Shown here: piece after piece, positions 1 to 7,649 of the stretch
Numbering within the stretch: position 1 is the first letter of the stretch
Layout of the letters: each line of letters opens with the position of its first letter
From: Dietzia massiliensis
GTDB lineage: Bacteria; Actinomycetota; Actinomycetes; Mycobacteriales; Mycobacteriaceae
DNA: 36,288 bases
Assembly: GCF_018390595.1 (NCBI RefSeq)
Contig: NZ_JAHBAV010000032.1
Span: 3,004 to 39,291 of the forward strand
Direction of reading: 5' to 3'
Position numbers and translations under genes: made by a program
The notes under the pieces: generated by a model
Seen by the model: the letters and a program-made list of their open reading frames with translations, nothing else
What the model was told of the DNA's origin: nothing
Databases searched by the model: none

Positions 1-56
1 AGTTGCCCCGCAACCAGTCCGGCAAGTTGCTCAAGCGCGAACTCCGGCAGGGGTGA
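1..56 (+). CDS. Acyl-CoA synthetase / AMP-forming ligase, C-terminal end only
   Basis: The first 56 bases hold the last 17 codons of a plus-strand gene, read from base 3 and ending with TGA at 54-56. The peptide is LPRNQSGKLLKRELRQG. It matches the A10 motif that closes adenylate-forming enzymes (fatty-acyl-CoA ligases and relatives), where the Lys of SGK (bases 24-26) contacts the acyl-adenylate in the first half-reaction. Only the C-terminal tip is inside the window, so substrate and full domain layout cannot be judged. It is the only plus-strand gene here and converges on the epoxide-hydrolase-like gene, whose stop codon lies 16 bases away. The family call rests on one short but characteristic motif. 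Confidence 0.72.
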   Translation, partial: LPRNQSGKLLKRELRQG

Positions 57-72
57 GCCGGGCGGGCGGCGG

Positions 73-921
73 TCAGCCGAGCCGTTCCAGGACCTCGCGC
101 GCGACCAGCGCGGGGTCCTCCTCGGGCAGCCAGTGGCCCCGGTCGGTGAGCGGGACGAACCGGTACTCCCCCGTCATCCTGGCCGCCGTCGCCTCGGCCC
201 CGCTCCGCGCGATCGCCGGATCCTGCCCGCCCCACAGATAGGTGGTGGGGACGGAGACGTCGGGCAGCTCGTAGCGTCTCATCGCGCGGTACCAGTTGAG
301 CGCTCCCGTCAGGGCGGACCGGTCCCCGAGCACCTCGAGGTGTCGGCCCACGAGATCGTCCGGGACCTGCCCGTCGAACATGGCGCGCAGGCGGCGGGCC
401 CCGCCTTCGAGCAGCACGTCCTCGGCCTTGCCCTCCTGCCGGAACAGTCCGAAGTAGGCCGACCGCGCCTGCTGGTCGGGATCGGACTTGATCGCGTGGC
501 CGAACGCCCCGAGATGCGGCACGGAGATGGCCGTGAGGCTCGCGACCCGGCTCGCGTGGTGGGCGGCCAGCCACCACGCGACGCACGCGCCCCAGTCGTG
601 CCCGAGGACGTGCCCGCGCTCCAGTCCGAAGCGGTCCATCACCGCCAGCGCGTCGTCGGCCAGGTGCTCGATCGCGTACGCATCGACGCCTTCCGGCCGG
701 GCATCGGGTGAGTACCCGCGCTGCATCGGGGCGATCACCCGCACGCCCTGCCCGGCGAGACTCTCCGCGACACCCTTCCACTCCCACGCCGATTCGGGGA
801 AACCGTGCAGTGCCAGCACCGTGCGCGCCGGCTCCTCGGCCGGCGCCCCGCCGTTCCCCTCCCAGACCAGCACGTCGAGCGCGCCGACCGGGACGTCCAC
901 TGAGACTGTGCGTGGTTCCAT
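73..921 (-). CDS. Alpha/beta hydrolase, epoxide-hydrolase type
   Basis: A 282-residue alpha/beta-hydrolase with the features of soluble epoxide hydrolases. HGFPES (39-44) supplies the oxyanion region, GHDWGA (107-112) carries the nucleophile Asp109 instead of the Ser of esterases, and WGGQD (230-234) and RGHW (261-264) give the acid Asp234 and base His263. Tyr156 and Tyr211 in the cap region are candidates for the two tyrosines that activate the epoxide. No signal peptide is visible, so it should be cytosolic. The ATG follows an AGGG about 7 bases upstream and lies 9 bases after the stop of the preceding gene, so the two are probably cotranscribed. Haloalkane dehalogenases share the Asp nucleophile, and M. 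tuberculosis has one beside gcvB (Rv1833c), so dehalogenase activity is the main alternative. The substrate is unknown. Confidence 0.85.
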   Translation of the reverse strand: MEPRTVSVDVPVGALDVLVWEGNGGAPAEEPARTVLALHGFPESAWEWKGVAESLAGQGVRVIAPMQRGYSPDARPEGVDAYAIEHLADDALAVMDRFGLERGHVLGHDWGACVAWWLAAHHASRVASLTAISVPHLGAFGHAIKSDPDQQARSAYFGLFRQEGKAEDVLLEGGARRLRAMFDGQVPDDLVGRHLEVLGDRSALTGALNWYRAMRRYELPDVSVPTTYLWGGQDPAIARSGAEATAARMTGEYRFVPLTDRGHWLPEEDPALVAREVLERLG

Positions 922-930
922 ACGCCGACC

Positions 931-1734
931 CTAACCGGTCCGGGGCTCACCGCGGGCGACTTCCCGGGCGCGCCGTTCGTTCCAGTCGTGGACCAGCCAC
1001 ATCTCCACTACCAGCGGATCGACCGCGGCCTCGCTCGCCCACGTGGCGACCACGTCGAGGTAACGCTGGTAGCGCCGGGGCGTCAGCCGCGCGGAGGACT
1101 CGATCTCGGTCCACCCGGCGTGCACCAGAGTCCCGATCCCGGCGGGGTCGACCGGCACGATGCTCTCCGCAGACCACGCCATGCCCAATGAGGACAGGTA
1201 GAGCGAGGCGAGCGGATACCCCAGGTCCGGGACGCCGCGGCCCGCGCCCCCGGGCGCGCCGTGACGCAGCAGGTTCATGGCCTCCACCGGCGCGTCGAGC
1301 CAGTCCACGACCTCGTGCAGCACCAGGGGAAAACCATGGGGTGACACCGAACGCCACCCGGCACGGTCCCTGGCGGGGACACGGAAGTCGGGTAGCCCCC
1401 GCCTCACGCCGGACCGCAGCGGGTGGGCGGATAGCCAGGCCGCGCACATGTAGAGCGTCACCACGGATTCCTCCAGGCTACCGCGGGCGCGGCGGCCCGC
1501 CGCCCACAGATCACTCCTGCGCAGGTAGCCCGACCCGGACTGCACGATCCCGCCGTCGGGCCCTCCCGCGACGAGACGAAGGTCGATCCCCCTCTCCGCG
1601 AGCCGGAGGTTCCAGCGGTCGAGGTCGATCTCCACGTATTCGTCCGCCACGAGCAGGGCGGGCGGCTGGGCGCGGCACCAGTCGAGACAGTCCGCGGGTA
1701 GTTCGGGCGCGAGGCGGGGTCCGGTCGTGGTCAT
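931..1734 (-). CDS. Uncharacterised protein, possible OGG-fold family
   Basis: I do not firmly recognise this 267-residue protein. It has no signal peptide or clear membrane segment and is rich in Trp and Arg. The C-terminal half (LTPRRYQRYLDVVATWA, then VEMWLV) resembles in outline the end of the actinobacterial 8-oxoguanine-DNA-glycosylase-fold family, where a Tyr-containing helix is followed by a WA helix and a final vE-x-LF strand. I do not see the helix-hairpin-helix with catalytic Lys/Asp expected of an active glycosylase, so that assignment is weak. The ATG at 1734 is preferred over an in-frame GTG at 1764 because the latter lies inside a 20-bp imperfect palindrome that looks regulatory. 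The gene lies 63 bases after gcvP and 9 bases before the hydrolase, so it is probably in the gcvP transcription unit or has its own promoter in that gap. Confidence 0.7.
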   Translation of the reverse strand: MTTTGPRLAPELPADCLDWCRAQPPALLVADEYVEIDLDRWNLRLAERGIDLRLVAGGPDGGIVQSGSGYLRRSDLWAAGRRARGSLEESVVTLYMCAAWLSAHPLRSGVRRGLPDFRVPARDRAGWRSVSPHGFPLVLHEVVDWLDAPVEAMNLLRHGAPGGAGRGVPDLGYPLASLYLSSLGMAWSAESIVPVDPAGIGTLVHAGWTEIESSARLTPRRYQRYLDVVATWASEAAVDPLVVEMWLVHDWNERRAREVARGEPRTG

Positions 1735-1744
1735 GCCCCGCACG

Positions 1745-1764
1745 GTGTCATACGGGTACGACAC
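1745..1764. promoter_or_regulatory. Imperfect 20-bp palindrome, candidate operator
   Basis: GTGTCATACGGGTACGACAC equals its reverse complement at 16 of 20 positions (half-site GTGTC(A/G)TAC). It lies between the gcvP stop and the ATG at 1734, just upstream of that start. Its position and symmetry suit a dimeric repressor or activator site. I cannot name the regulator, and it could be an mRNA hairpin instead. Confidence 0.4.
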
Positions 1765-1797
1765 TTCCCGGACCCCGAGCCCGGCCGCGGCCGCCGC

Positions 1798-4674
1798 TCA
1801 GTCCTGCGCGAACGCCTCGAGGGGCGGGCAGGAGCAGACGAGGTTCCGGTCTCCGTGCGCGCCGTCGATCCGGCGGACGGCGGGCCAGACCTTCGGCCGC
1901 CAGGCCGAACCGAGGGGATAGCCGGCGACACTGCGCGGGTACGCGTGGTCCCACTCGTCGGTGGAGACGCTCTCGGCCGTGTGGGGCGCACCGCGCAGCG
2001 GGTTGTCCTCCACGGTCCACTCGCCGGCGGCGACGCGGTCGATCTCTCCGCGGATGGCCGCCATCGCCTCGCAGAAGGCGTCCAGCTCGGCCAAGTCCTC
2101 GCTCTCCGTCGGCTCCACCATCAGGGTGTTGGGCACCGGGAAGCTCATGGTGGGCGCGTGGAACCCGTAGTCGGCCAGCCTCTTGGCGACGTCGTCGATC
2201 AAGATGCCGACCGAGTCGATGAGCGGACGCAGGTCGAGGATGCACTCGTGCGCGACCCAGCCCCCCTCGCCGGAGTACAGGACCGGGAATTGCTCGCCGA
2301 TGCGTCGGGCCAGGTAGTTGGCGCTCGCTATCGCGGTCAGCGTGGCCGTGCGCAGGCCGTCTGCGCCCATCATCCGGATGTAGGCCCAGGTGATCGGCAA
2401 GATCGACGCGGAGCCGAAGGCCGCCGCCGAGACCGCGCCGCCCGAGCCCAGCCCGGACTCGTGCGGATGGCCGGGGAGGAACTCGCGCAGGTGCTCGGCT
2501 ACAGCCACCGGACCGACGCCCGGTCCGCCGCCACCGTGCGGGATGCAAAAGGTCTTGTGCAGGTTCAGGTGGCTCACGTCCCCGCCGAACCGGCCCGGAC
2601 GCGCGACGCCCACGAGCGCGTTGAGGTTCGCGCCGTCGATGTAGACCTGGCCGCCCGCGTCGTGGACGATCGCGCAGATGTCCTCGATGTCGTGCTCGTA
2701 CACGCCGTGGGTCGACGGGTAGGTGATCATGATCGCCGCCAGTTCGGCACCGTGCTTGTCCACCTTCGCCCGCAGGTCGTCGACGTCCACGTCGCCGTTC
2801 TCACGGCAGGCCACCACGACCACCTTCATGCCGGCCATCACGGCCGACGCGGCGTTCGTCCCGTGCGCCGAGGACGGGATGAGGCAGACCGTCCGGTCGT
2901 CGTCGCCGCGGGAGCGGTGATACTCGCGGATGGCCAGCAGGCCCGCGTACTCGCCCTGGCTGCCGGCGTTGGGCTGGAGGCTGACGGCGGCGTAACCGGT
3001 GATGTCGACCAGCCACTGCTCGACGTCCCCGATCAGCTCACGGATCCCGGCGGTCTGCTCGGCCGGCGCGAAGGGGTGGAGCCGGTTGAACTCCGGCCAC
3101 GTGATCGGTTCCATCTCGGTGGTGGCGTTGAGCTTCATGGTGCACGAACCGAGCGGGATCATGGTCCGGTCCAGCGCCATGTCCTTGTCGGACAGCGCCC
3201 TGAGGTATCGCAGCATGGCCGTCTCGGTGCGGTAGCGGACGAACGCCTCGTGCTGCAGGAACTCGCTCGTGCGGTCACCGTGGGTCGGGTCGACCGTGAT
3301 CTCGGTAGGGGCGGCGTCGGCACCGAACGCGTCGAGGACGATCCCCACGTGCTCGGCCGTGGTGGCCTCGTCACACGAGACGGACACCGTGTCGTCGTCG
3401 ACCTTCCACAGGTTCACGCCGCGCGCGGCGGCAGCGCCGAGCACCTCGTCGGCGCGGCCCGGCACGCGGGCGCGGACGGTGTCGAAGAACGCGTCGTGCA
3501 GCACCTCCACCCCGGCGGCGCGGAGTCCGTCGGCGAGCGCGGCGGCATGGGCGTGGACGCGCCGGGCTATGGCCGTGAGGCCCTCCGCGCCGTGGTAGGA
3601 GGCGTACATCGCGGCGAGAACGGCCAGCAGGACCTGCGCGGTGCAGATGTTGGACGTGGCCTTCTCGCGACGGATGTGCTGCTCCCGCGTCTGCAGGGCC
3701 AGTCGGTAGGCGACGTGCCCGTCCTCGTCCGTCGAGACACCGACCAGCCGGCCGGGGAGGTTCCGTGCGTGCGCGGAGCGACACGCCAGGAACCCGGCGT
3801 GGGGCCCGCCGAAGCCCATGGGGACGCCGAACCGCTGCGTGGTGCCGAAGCACGCGTCCGCGCCCTTCTCCCCCGCCGGTGTGTGGACCGTCGCGGCCAG
3901 CAGGTCGACGCCCGCGGCGACCATGACGCCGCGCTCGTGGCACTGCTCGATGAGGGGCGCCACGTCGGCGACGCGGCCGGAGGCGCCGGGGGTCTGGACC
4001 AGGGCACCGAAGAACTCACCGTCCGGGAGCCCGTCGTCGACGAGGTTCGCCGTGACCAGTTCGATGCCGAGGGGCTCGGCCCGGGTGGCGAGGATCGCCG
4101 CGGTCTGGGGGAAGATGTCGGCGTCGACGGCGAAGCGGGGGCTCTTGGACGAGCGGTTGGCCCGTCGCAGCATCGTCATGGCCTCGGCCGCGGCGGTCCC
4201 CTCGTCGAGCATGGAGGCGTTGGCCATGTCCATGCCCGTCAGGTCCGAGACCATCGTCTGGAAGTTCAGCAGCGCCTCGAGACGGCCCTGGCTGATCTCC
4301 GGCTGGTACGGGGTGTAGCCGGTGTACCAGGCCGGGCTCTCGATGATGTTCCGGATCAGCACCGGCGGCGTGAGGGTGTCGTAGTAGCCCTGCCCGATCA
4401 TGGACACCGCGACGGTGTTGCGGTCTGCCAGCGCCCGCAGCGCCGCGAGGGTGTCGGCTTCCGACAGCGGCTCCGGGAGTGCGTTGATGCCTGCCGCCCT
4501 TCCGTCGGAGCCGACCTCGTCGAGGATGACAGAGGGGACGGCGCGCTCGGCGAGCTCGTCCAGGGAGCCGACGCCGATGGTGTCCAGGATCCGCGCGAGT
4601 CCGTCGGCATCGGGGCCCAGATGGCGGGCGACGAACTCGCCTCCGGTCCGGGCGGTGTAGGGGGTCGTCGTCAC
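1798..4674 (-). CDS. gcvP: Glycine dehydrogenase (decarboxylating), P-protein
   Basis: A 958-residue single-chain P-protein of the glycine cleavage system, almost the same length as E. coli GcvP (957). It decarboxylates glycine with pyridoxal phosphate and passes the aminomethyl group to the lipoyl arm of GcvH. The two homologous halves of dimeric P-proteins are fused here. The PLP lysine is Lys707 in [15 protein letters not shown], with the glycine-rich loop directly after it. The N-terminus (FVARHLGPD) and the [11 protein letters not shown] segment before the second half are typical. The GTG start at 4674 has GAGGAG 5 bases upstream and follows a tandem glycine riboswitch, so expression should respond to glycine. 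gcvH lies about 3 kb away in the same direction, while gcvT is not in the window. Confidence 0.98.
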   Translation of the reverse strand: MTTTPYTARTGGEFVARHLGPDADGLARILDTIGVGSLDELAERAVPSVILDEVGSDGRAAGINALPEPLSEADTLAALRALADRNTVAVSMIGQGYYDTLTPPVLIRNIIESPAWYTGYTPYQPEISQGRLEALLNFQTMVSDLTGMDMANASMLDEGTAAAEAMTMLRRANRSSKSPRFAVDADIFPQTAAILATRAEPLGIELVTANLVDDGLPDGEFFGALVQTPGASGRVADVAPLIEQCHERGVMVAAGVDLLAATVHTPAGEKGADACFGTTQRFGVPMGFGGPHAGFLACRSAHARNLPGRLVGVSTDEDGHVAYRLALQTREQHIRREKATSNICTAQVLLAVLAAMYASYHGAEGLTAIARRVHAHAAALADGLRAAGVEVLHDAFFDTVRARVPGRADEVLGAAAARGVNLWKVDDDTVSVSCDEATTAEHVGIVLDAFGADAAPTEITVDPTHGDRTSEFLQHEAFVRYRTETAMLRYLRALSDKDMALDRTMIPLGSCTMKLNATTEMEPITWPEFNRLHPFAPAEQTAGIRELIGDVEQWLVDITGYAAVSLQPNAGSQGEYAGLLAIREYHRSRGDDDRTVCLIPSSAHGTNAASAVMAGMKVVVVACRENGDVDVDDLRAKVDKHGAELAAIMITYPSTHGVYEHDIEDICAIVHDAGGQVYIDGANLNALVGVARPGRFGGDVSHLNLHKTFCIPHGGGGPGVGPVAVAEHLREFLPGHPHESGLGSGGAVSAAAFGSASILPITWAYIRMMGADGLRTATLTAIASANYLARRIGEQFPVLYSGEGGWVAHECILDLRPLIDSVGILIDDVAKRLADYGFHAPTMSFPVPNTLMVEPTESEDLAELDAFCEAMAAIRGEIDRVAAGEWTVEDNPLRGAPHTAESVSTDEWDHAYPRSVAGYPLGSAWRPKVWPAVRRIDGAHGDRNLVCSCPPLEAFAQD

Positions 4675-4694
4675 AGGTGCTCCTCAGGTGGCGG

Positions 4695-4714
4695 GGCCGC
4701 CCGGACAGGCGGCC
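4695..4714 (-). promoter_or_regulatory. Hairpin between glycine riboswitch and gcvP start
   Basis: GGCCGCC and GGCGGCC form a perfect 7-bp GC stem with a 6-base loop (read on the minus strand). It starts about 15 bases after the second aptamer and ends about 10 bases before the GAGGAG of gcvP. No U-run follows, so a translational or processing role is likelier than intrinsic termination. It is a candidate for the riboswitch expression platform. Confidence 0.45.
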
Positions 4715-4727
4715 TGCGGGCCGGTGC

Positions 4728-4947
4728 TCCCTCTCCGCTCTGTCCCCTGCCGGGCGGGTGCCGGCGCCTGAGAGATTCGCGGGGCCCTCACGACGGAACC
4801 CCGCTTTCCCCGTGGGCGGGTGGTCTGTTCCACCGCTCTCCAGAGGCGTTCGACGACCGCACGGTCCGGGTGCCTGAGAGATTCTCGGAGAGGAGTTGCT
4901 CCTTCGGCGCCCGCGGCCATGGCCGCGGAGCTCTCCCGTGGGACGCG
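4728..4947 (-). promoter_or_regulatory. Tandem glycine riboswitch upstream of gcvP
   Basis: Two consecutive glycine aptamers are visible on the minus strand. The first has GGGAGAGC near its 5' end, GCCGAAGGAGCAACTCC, and then AATCTCTCAGGCA (about 4947-4868). The second has CTGGAGAGC, a GGGGAAAGCGG segment and again AATCTCTCAGGC, closing with GACAGAGCGGAGAGG (about 4850-4728). The repeated ATCTCTCAGG block and the GCCGAAGGAGCAA block are hallmarks of this class. Tandem aptamers commonly switch on glycine-cleavage genes when glycine is abundant, which fits the gcvP gene that follows. Boundaries are approximate. Confidence 0.93.
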
Positions 4948-4961
4948 TGAACGCACCGCCG

Positions 4962-4967
4962 AGTCTA
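4962..4967 (-). promoter_or_regulatory. Candidate -10 element for the riboswitch-gcvP transcript
   Basis: TAGACT on the minus strand fits the actinobacterial TANNNT -10 pattern. It would start transcription near 4955, about 8 bases before the first aptamer. No convincing -35 is present at the expected distance, and the element lies 16 bases after the stop of the MerR gene. Confidence 0.4.
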
Positions 4968-4982
4968 GACGACGACGGCCGA

Positions 4983-5624
4983 CTAGCCGGTACGGCGTGA
5001 GGCGCGGGCCCGGCGGCGAGCGGCGAGCTCGTCCTCCACGGGCGCGACGATGTCGTCCTCGGACACCGTCTCCGCGGGGAACTCGGAGATCGAGCCGGCG
5101 AGCTCACGCATCGCGCCACCGATCCCGATGCCGAACACCCCCTGGCCGCCCTGGAGCAGGTCGAAGACCTCCTCCTTGGACGTGCACTCGAATACGGTCC
5201 GGCCGTCGGAGAACAGGGTGATGGTGGCCAGGTCCTCCACACCCCGCGACCGGATCTGATCGACGGCCTTGCGGATGTTCTGCAGGGAGATCCCGGTGTC
5301 CAGCAGCTGCTTGACGATCTTGAGGACCAGGATGTCCTTGAACGAGTAGAGGCGCTGGCTGCCCGATCCGGCGGCGTTCCGGATCGACGGCACGACGAGG
5401 TCGGTGCGTGCCCAGTAGTCGAGCTGACGGTAGGTGATACCGGCGATCTGGCACGCGATGGGCACCCGGTACCCGCTGGTGCCGTCCGGGATCCCGTCGT
5501 CGGGGAACAGTCCGGGCTGCACCTCGCCGAAGGACGCCTGCGTCCCCTCGACGGCGTCACCGAAGAGGCTCGGCGTGTTCGGTACGGCGTCGGACGGCTC
5601 CGAGACCCGGGTGTGGTCGGCCAC
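4983..5624 (-). CDS. MerR-family regulator (Rv1830/McdR-like)
   Basis: A 213-residue MerR-type DNA-binding protein. The winged-helix region spans roughly residues 50-120: SGYRVPIACQIAGITYRQLDYWART, the wing with QRLYSFKDI, then the helix LLDTGISLQNIRKAV. A Gly-rich GGQGVFGIGIGGAM segment and an acidic C-terminus follow. No metal-binding cysteines are present, unlike MerR or SoxR. The order DUF151-gene, MerR, gcvP matches M. tuberculosis Rv1829-Rv1830-Rv1832. Rv1830 has been described as a cell-division regulator (McdR, from memory). The GTG at 5624 is chosen because GAGGGAG lies 6 bases upstream; the longer in-frame start at 5711 gives 29 unlike residues. A 19-bp MerR-type palindrome in the leader suggests autoregulation. 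Confidence 0.92.
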   Translation of the reverse strand: MADHTRVSEPSDAVPNTPSLFGDAVEGTQASFGEVQPGLFPDDGIPDGTSGYRVPIACQIAGITYRQLDYWARTDLVVPSIRNAAGSGSQRLYSFKDILVLKIVKQLLDTGISLQNIRKAVDQIRSRGVEDLATITLFSDGRTVFECTSKEEVFDLLQGGQGVFGIGIGGAMRELAGSISEFPAETVSEDDIVAPVEDELAARRRARASRRTG

Positions 5625-5700
5625 GATTGCTCCCTCAAGCTGCGGGTGCCGCCTCGTTCGGGGCGGCACGGTACCGGGACGAGACCCGGATCCTGGACGC

Positions 5701-5724
5701 GTGAACACCATCGGTGTAGTTCAC
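5701..5724. promoter_or_regulatory. Imperfect inverted repeat GTGAAC-N12-GTTCAC
   Basis: The 24-bp segment has perfect outer arms GTGAAC and GTTCAC and partial symmetry inside (18 of 24 positions overall). It lies in the leader of the MerR gene, about 30 bases downstream of the promoter candidate. It could be an operator or an RNA hairpin. No regulator is assigned. Confidence 0.33.
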
Positions 5725-5753
5725 TGGGGGCAACGCTATGCCCGCCGCGGTCC

Positions 5754-5789
5754 ACTATCAATAGGACACGCGGTAAACCTCAACCTCAA
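5754..5789 (-). promoter_or_regulatory. Candidate promoter of the MerR gene
   Basis: On the minus strand, TTGAGG at 5778-5783 and GATAGT at 5754-5759 are 18 bases apart. A second TTGAGG (5784-5789) lies 20 bases before TATTGA (5758-5763). The repeated TTGAGG overlaps the MerR-type palindrome, and long spacers are normal for promoters activated by MerR proteins. Which pair is used cannot be decided from sequence. Confidence 0.4.
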
Positions 5790-5802
5790 GTTGAACTTTA
5801 GG
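5784..5802. promoter_or_regulatory. 19-bp MerR-type operator
   Basis: CCTCAAGTTGAACTTTAGG matches its reverse complement at all positions except two symmetric pairs' mismatches and the central base (consensus CCTNAAGTTNAACTTNAGG). Its size and half-sites closely resemble SoxR/MerR-class operators. It lies 160 bases upstream of the MerR start and overlaps a -35-like TTGAGG, so autoregulation by the adjacent gene product is the simplest reading. Confidence 0.6.
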
Positions 5803-5861
5803 CTCATTCGTCACCTGCGAGTTGGTGCAGCAGTGACTGGAGGGACCGCCGAATCCGCTGC

Positions 5862-6374
5862 TCAGGAGGTGGATCCGCCGGGATTCTCGGCCGGCCCGCC
5901 GCCTCCGAGGAAGTCGTCCGGGCTCACCTGGTCCAGGAACTCACGGAAGGCCTCGACCTCTTCCTCGCCCTGCTCGACGAGCGAGATGCCGACCTCGTCG
6001 AGCACCTCGGGACTGACCAGGACGGGCGAGGCCGTGCGGAGCGCGACAGCGACCGCGTCGGACGGGCGCGCCGACACACGGGTGTTCGCGAACACCAGTT
6101 CCGCGAAGAACGTCCCCTCCGACACCCCGATGATCTCGACCTTCTCCAGAGGGTGGGAGAACGTCTCGAGAAGCGTGGCCAGCAGGTCGTGGGTCAACGG
6201 CCTGCTCGGCTGGACCCCCTGCTGCTGGAGACTGATCGCCGCGGCCTCGGACGCGCCGATCCAGATCGGCACGTACCGCCCACCGTCCTTCTCGTGCAGG
6301 ATCAGTACGGGCGCGTACTCCGGCTCCTCGAAACGGATACCGACGACGTCGACCTCTCGCATGTTCTTCCCCAT
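5862..6374 (-). CDS. DUF151 bifunctional nuclease-family protein
   Basis: About 170 residues, with the DUF151 (bifunctional DNase/RNase) core: VVGIRFE, then GGRYVPIWIGASEAAAISLQQQG, RPLTHDLL, GTFFAELVF and SARPSDAVAVALR. These are the diagnostic IGxxEA and RPSDAxAxA motifs. The C-terminus FREFLDQVSPDDF matches the M. tuberculosis homologue Rv1829. Family members from plants and mycobacteria have been reported to degrade DNA and RNA; the role in this setting, between two MerR regulators, is unknown. Start choice: ATG at 6374 has GGAGAGG 8 bases upstream; GTG at 6392 and ATG at 6362 are also possible. The gene follows ftsR by about 67 bases, so cotranscription is likely. Confidence 0.93.
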   Translation of the reverse strand: MGKNMREVDVVGIRFEEPEYAPVLILHEKDGGRYVPIWIGASEAAAISLQQQGVQPSRPLTHDLLATLLETFSHPLEKVEIIGVSEGTFFAELVFANTRVSARPSDAVAVALRTASPVLVSPEVLDEVGISLVEQGEEEVEAFREFLDQVSPDDFLGGGGPAENPGGSTS

Positions 6375-6441
6375 GTTCTCCGCCTCTCCCACGTCACCAG
6401 CGTAGCCCTGATCCGGTTCGGCGCGAGCGGACGCGGGGCCC

Positions 6442-7179
6442 TCAGGGCTCCAGTGCGTGCCTCACGGCCACGGTCACCAGGGTCGAGTGCAACGACACCG
6501 ACAGTGCGGCGATCTCCCGCGCCAGCTCGGCGGCCCGGTCCCGGGCGTCCGCGTCGCCCTGGCGGGCTACCGGGCCGGCGATCTGGGTGATCAGCCCGGT
6601 CTGACGATCGGCCGCGGTCCTGAAGCTCCGCAGGTGGCGTACGTCCACCCCGTGGGTGGCGAGATCGTGCGCGGTGCGGGCGATGAGGACCGCCTCGGGA
6701 TCATAGAACCCACCGGGCCCCGCGGCGATCAGGCCGGCGTCGACGAGAGCGTCCACGAGCCCGGCGTTGACGCCGGACTGTTCGATGACGTTCTCCCGGG
6801 TGAGACGCTTGACGGTGTCGCTGCGGAAATCGTCCGGCGTCGACCCGGGCACGCCGTCTGCGCCGGGCCGCGGCCGGAGCGCCGTGGTCGACCCGTCGGC
6901 GATCGCCGCGTCGAGGGCGTCGAGCTCCTGGCGGATCACCTTCAACGGCAGGTACCTGTCGCGCTGGGCGGTCAGGACGTACCGCAGGCGCTCCCGATCC
7001 TCGACGCTGAAGCGCCGGTAACCGCTCGCCGTGCGCTCAGGGGTGACCAGCCCCTCGTTCTCGAGGAACCGGACCTTCGACACCGTGAGGTCCGGGAACT
7101 CCGGACTCAGAAGTGCGATGACACCTCCGATGGAGAGGAACTCCTCCTCTTTCGGGGCGCCCTGTCCGGCGGCTGTCAC
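6442..7179 (-). CDS. ftsR: MerR-family cell-division regulator FtsR
   Basis: A 245-residue MerR-type regulator. The N-terminal winged helix (about residues 15-85) includes FLSIGGVIALLSPEF, VSKVRFLENEGLV and SGYRRFSVEDRERL, followed by the helix YLPLKVIRQELDAL. The C-terminal 120 residues carry a second helical domain with a repeated HTH-like pattern (RLTRENVIEQSGVNAGLVDALVDAGLI). The orthologue in Corynebacterium glutamicum, FtsR, activates ftsZ expression; the M. tuberculosis orthologue is Rv1828. The GTG start overlaps the garA stop by 4 bases (GTGA), so translation is probably coupled to garA. No effector-binding cysteines are seen. FtsR targets, including ftsZ, are not in this window. Confidence 0.92.
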   Translation of the reverse strand: MTAAGQGAPKEEEFLSIGGVIALLSPEFPDLTVSKVRFLENEGLVTPERTASGYRRFSVEDRERLRYVLTAQRDRYLPLKVIRQELDALDAAIADGSTTALRPRPGADGVPGSTPDDFRSDTVKRLTRENVIEQSGVNAGLVDALVDAGLIAAGPGGFYDPEAVLIARTAHDLATHGVDVRHLRSFRTAADRQTGLITQIAGPVARQGDADARDRAAELAREIAALSVSLHSTLVTVAVRHALEP

Positions 7180-7613
7180 TGCTCGGGCGTACCCGTCAGG
7201 AACACCAGGCGGAACTTGCCGATCTGGACCTCGTCACCATTGGACAGCGACGCGGAGTCGACGGGCTCACGGTTGACATAGGTGCCGTTGAGCGAGCCCA
7301 CGTCGACGACGGTGAAGGTCTCGCCCTCGCTGCGGAACTCCGCATGCCGACGGCTCACGGTCACGTCATCGAGGAAGATGTCGCTGTCCGGATGACGACC
7401 GGCGGAGGTGGTGCTCTGGTCGAGAAGGAACCGCGAACCCGCGTTGGGGCCGCGCTTGACGACGAGCAGGGCCTGCCCCTCGGGGAGGCCCTCGACACCC
7501 GTCACCGCGGAATCGGACTGCGCCGACTGCTGATCGGACTCGTTGAGGAGTTCGGCACGGAACACGGAGGTGGTCTCGGCGGTCGCCTCGGGCATGTTCT
7601 TGTTCTCGGTCAC
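7176..7613 (-). CDS. garA: FHA-domain metabolic switch protein GarA/OdhI
   Basis: A 145-residue protein with the N-terminal phosphorylation motif ETTSVF (Thr14-Thr15, the same numbering as OdhI) and a C-terminal FHA domain (about residues 50-138). Hallmarks of the FHA fold are SAGRHPDSDIFLDD, VSRRHAEF and GSLNGTYVN. Unphosphorylated GarA/OdhI binds and inhibits the E1 component of 2-oxoglutarate dehydrogenase and, in mycobacteria, regulates glutamate dehydrogenase and glutamate synthase. Phosphorylation by Ser/Thr kinases (PknG, PknB) makes the FHA domain bind its own N-terminus and releases the targets. GTG start with GAGGAG about 9 bases upstream. The order gcvH-garA-ftsR equals Rv1826-Rv1827-Rv1828. 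The kinases are not in this window. Confidence 0.96.
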   Translation of the reverse strand: MTENKNMPEATAETTSVFRAELLNESDQQSAQSDSAVTGVEGLPEGQALLVVKRGPNAGSRFLLDQSTTSAGRHPDSDIFLDDVTVSRRHAEFRSEGETFTVVDVGSLNGTYVNREPVDSASLSNGDEVQIGKFRLVFLTGTPEQ

Positions 7614-7631
7614 GTTGGTCTCTCCTCGTCC

Positions 7632-7649
7632 GAGCCCGTCAGCGGGCTC
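7632..7649 (-). promoter_or_regulatory. Perfect hairpin in the garA leader
   Basis: GAGCCCG and CGGGCTC form a perfect 7-bp stem with loop CTGA (minus strand). It lies 69 bases after the gcvH stop and directly before the GAGGAG of garA. No U-run follows, so it is more likely a leader structure or mRNA-processing barrier than an intrinsic terminator. Confidence 0.4.

Noticed and set aside
708..2222. 504-codon plus-strand frame across the hydrolase, unknown gene and gcvP
   Set aside because: Arg/Pro/Ser-rich, crosses three well-supported minus-strand genes and an intergenic gap.
1855..4950. 1,031-codon open frame on the plus strand opposite gcvP
   Set aside because: Arg/Val/Asp/Gly-rich translation without motifs; it mirrors the gcvP codons, and the glycine riboswitch lies inside it. 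High GC content keeps antisense frames open.
7632..7649. Intrinsic terminator after gcvH
   Set aside because: The stem is perfect but no U-run follows, and the ribosome binding site of garA comes directly after it; kept as a leader hairpin instead.
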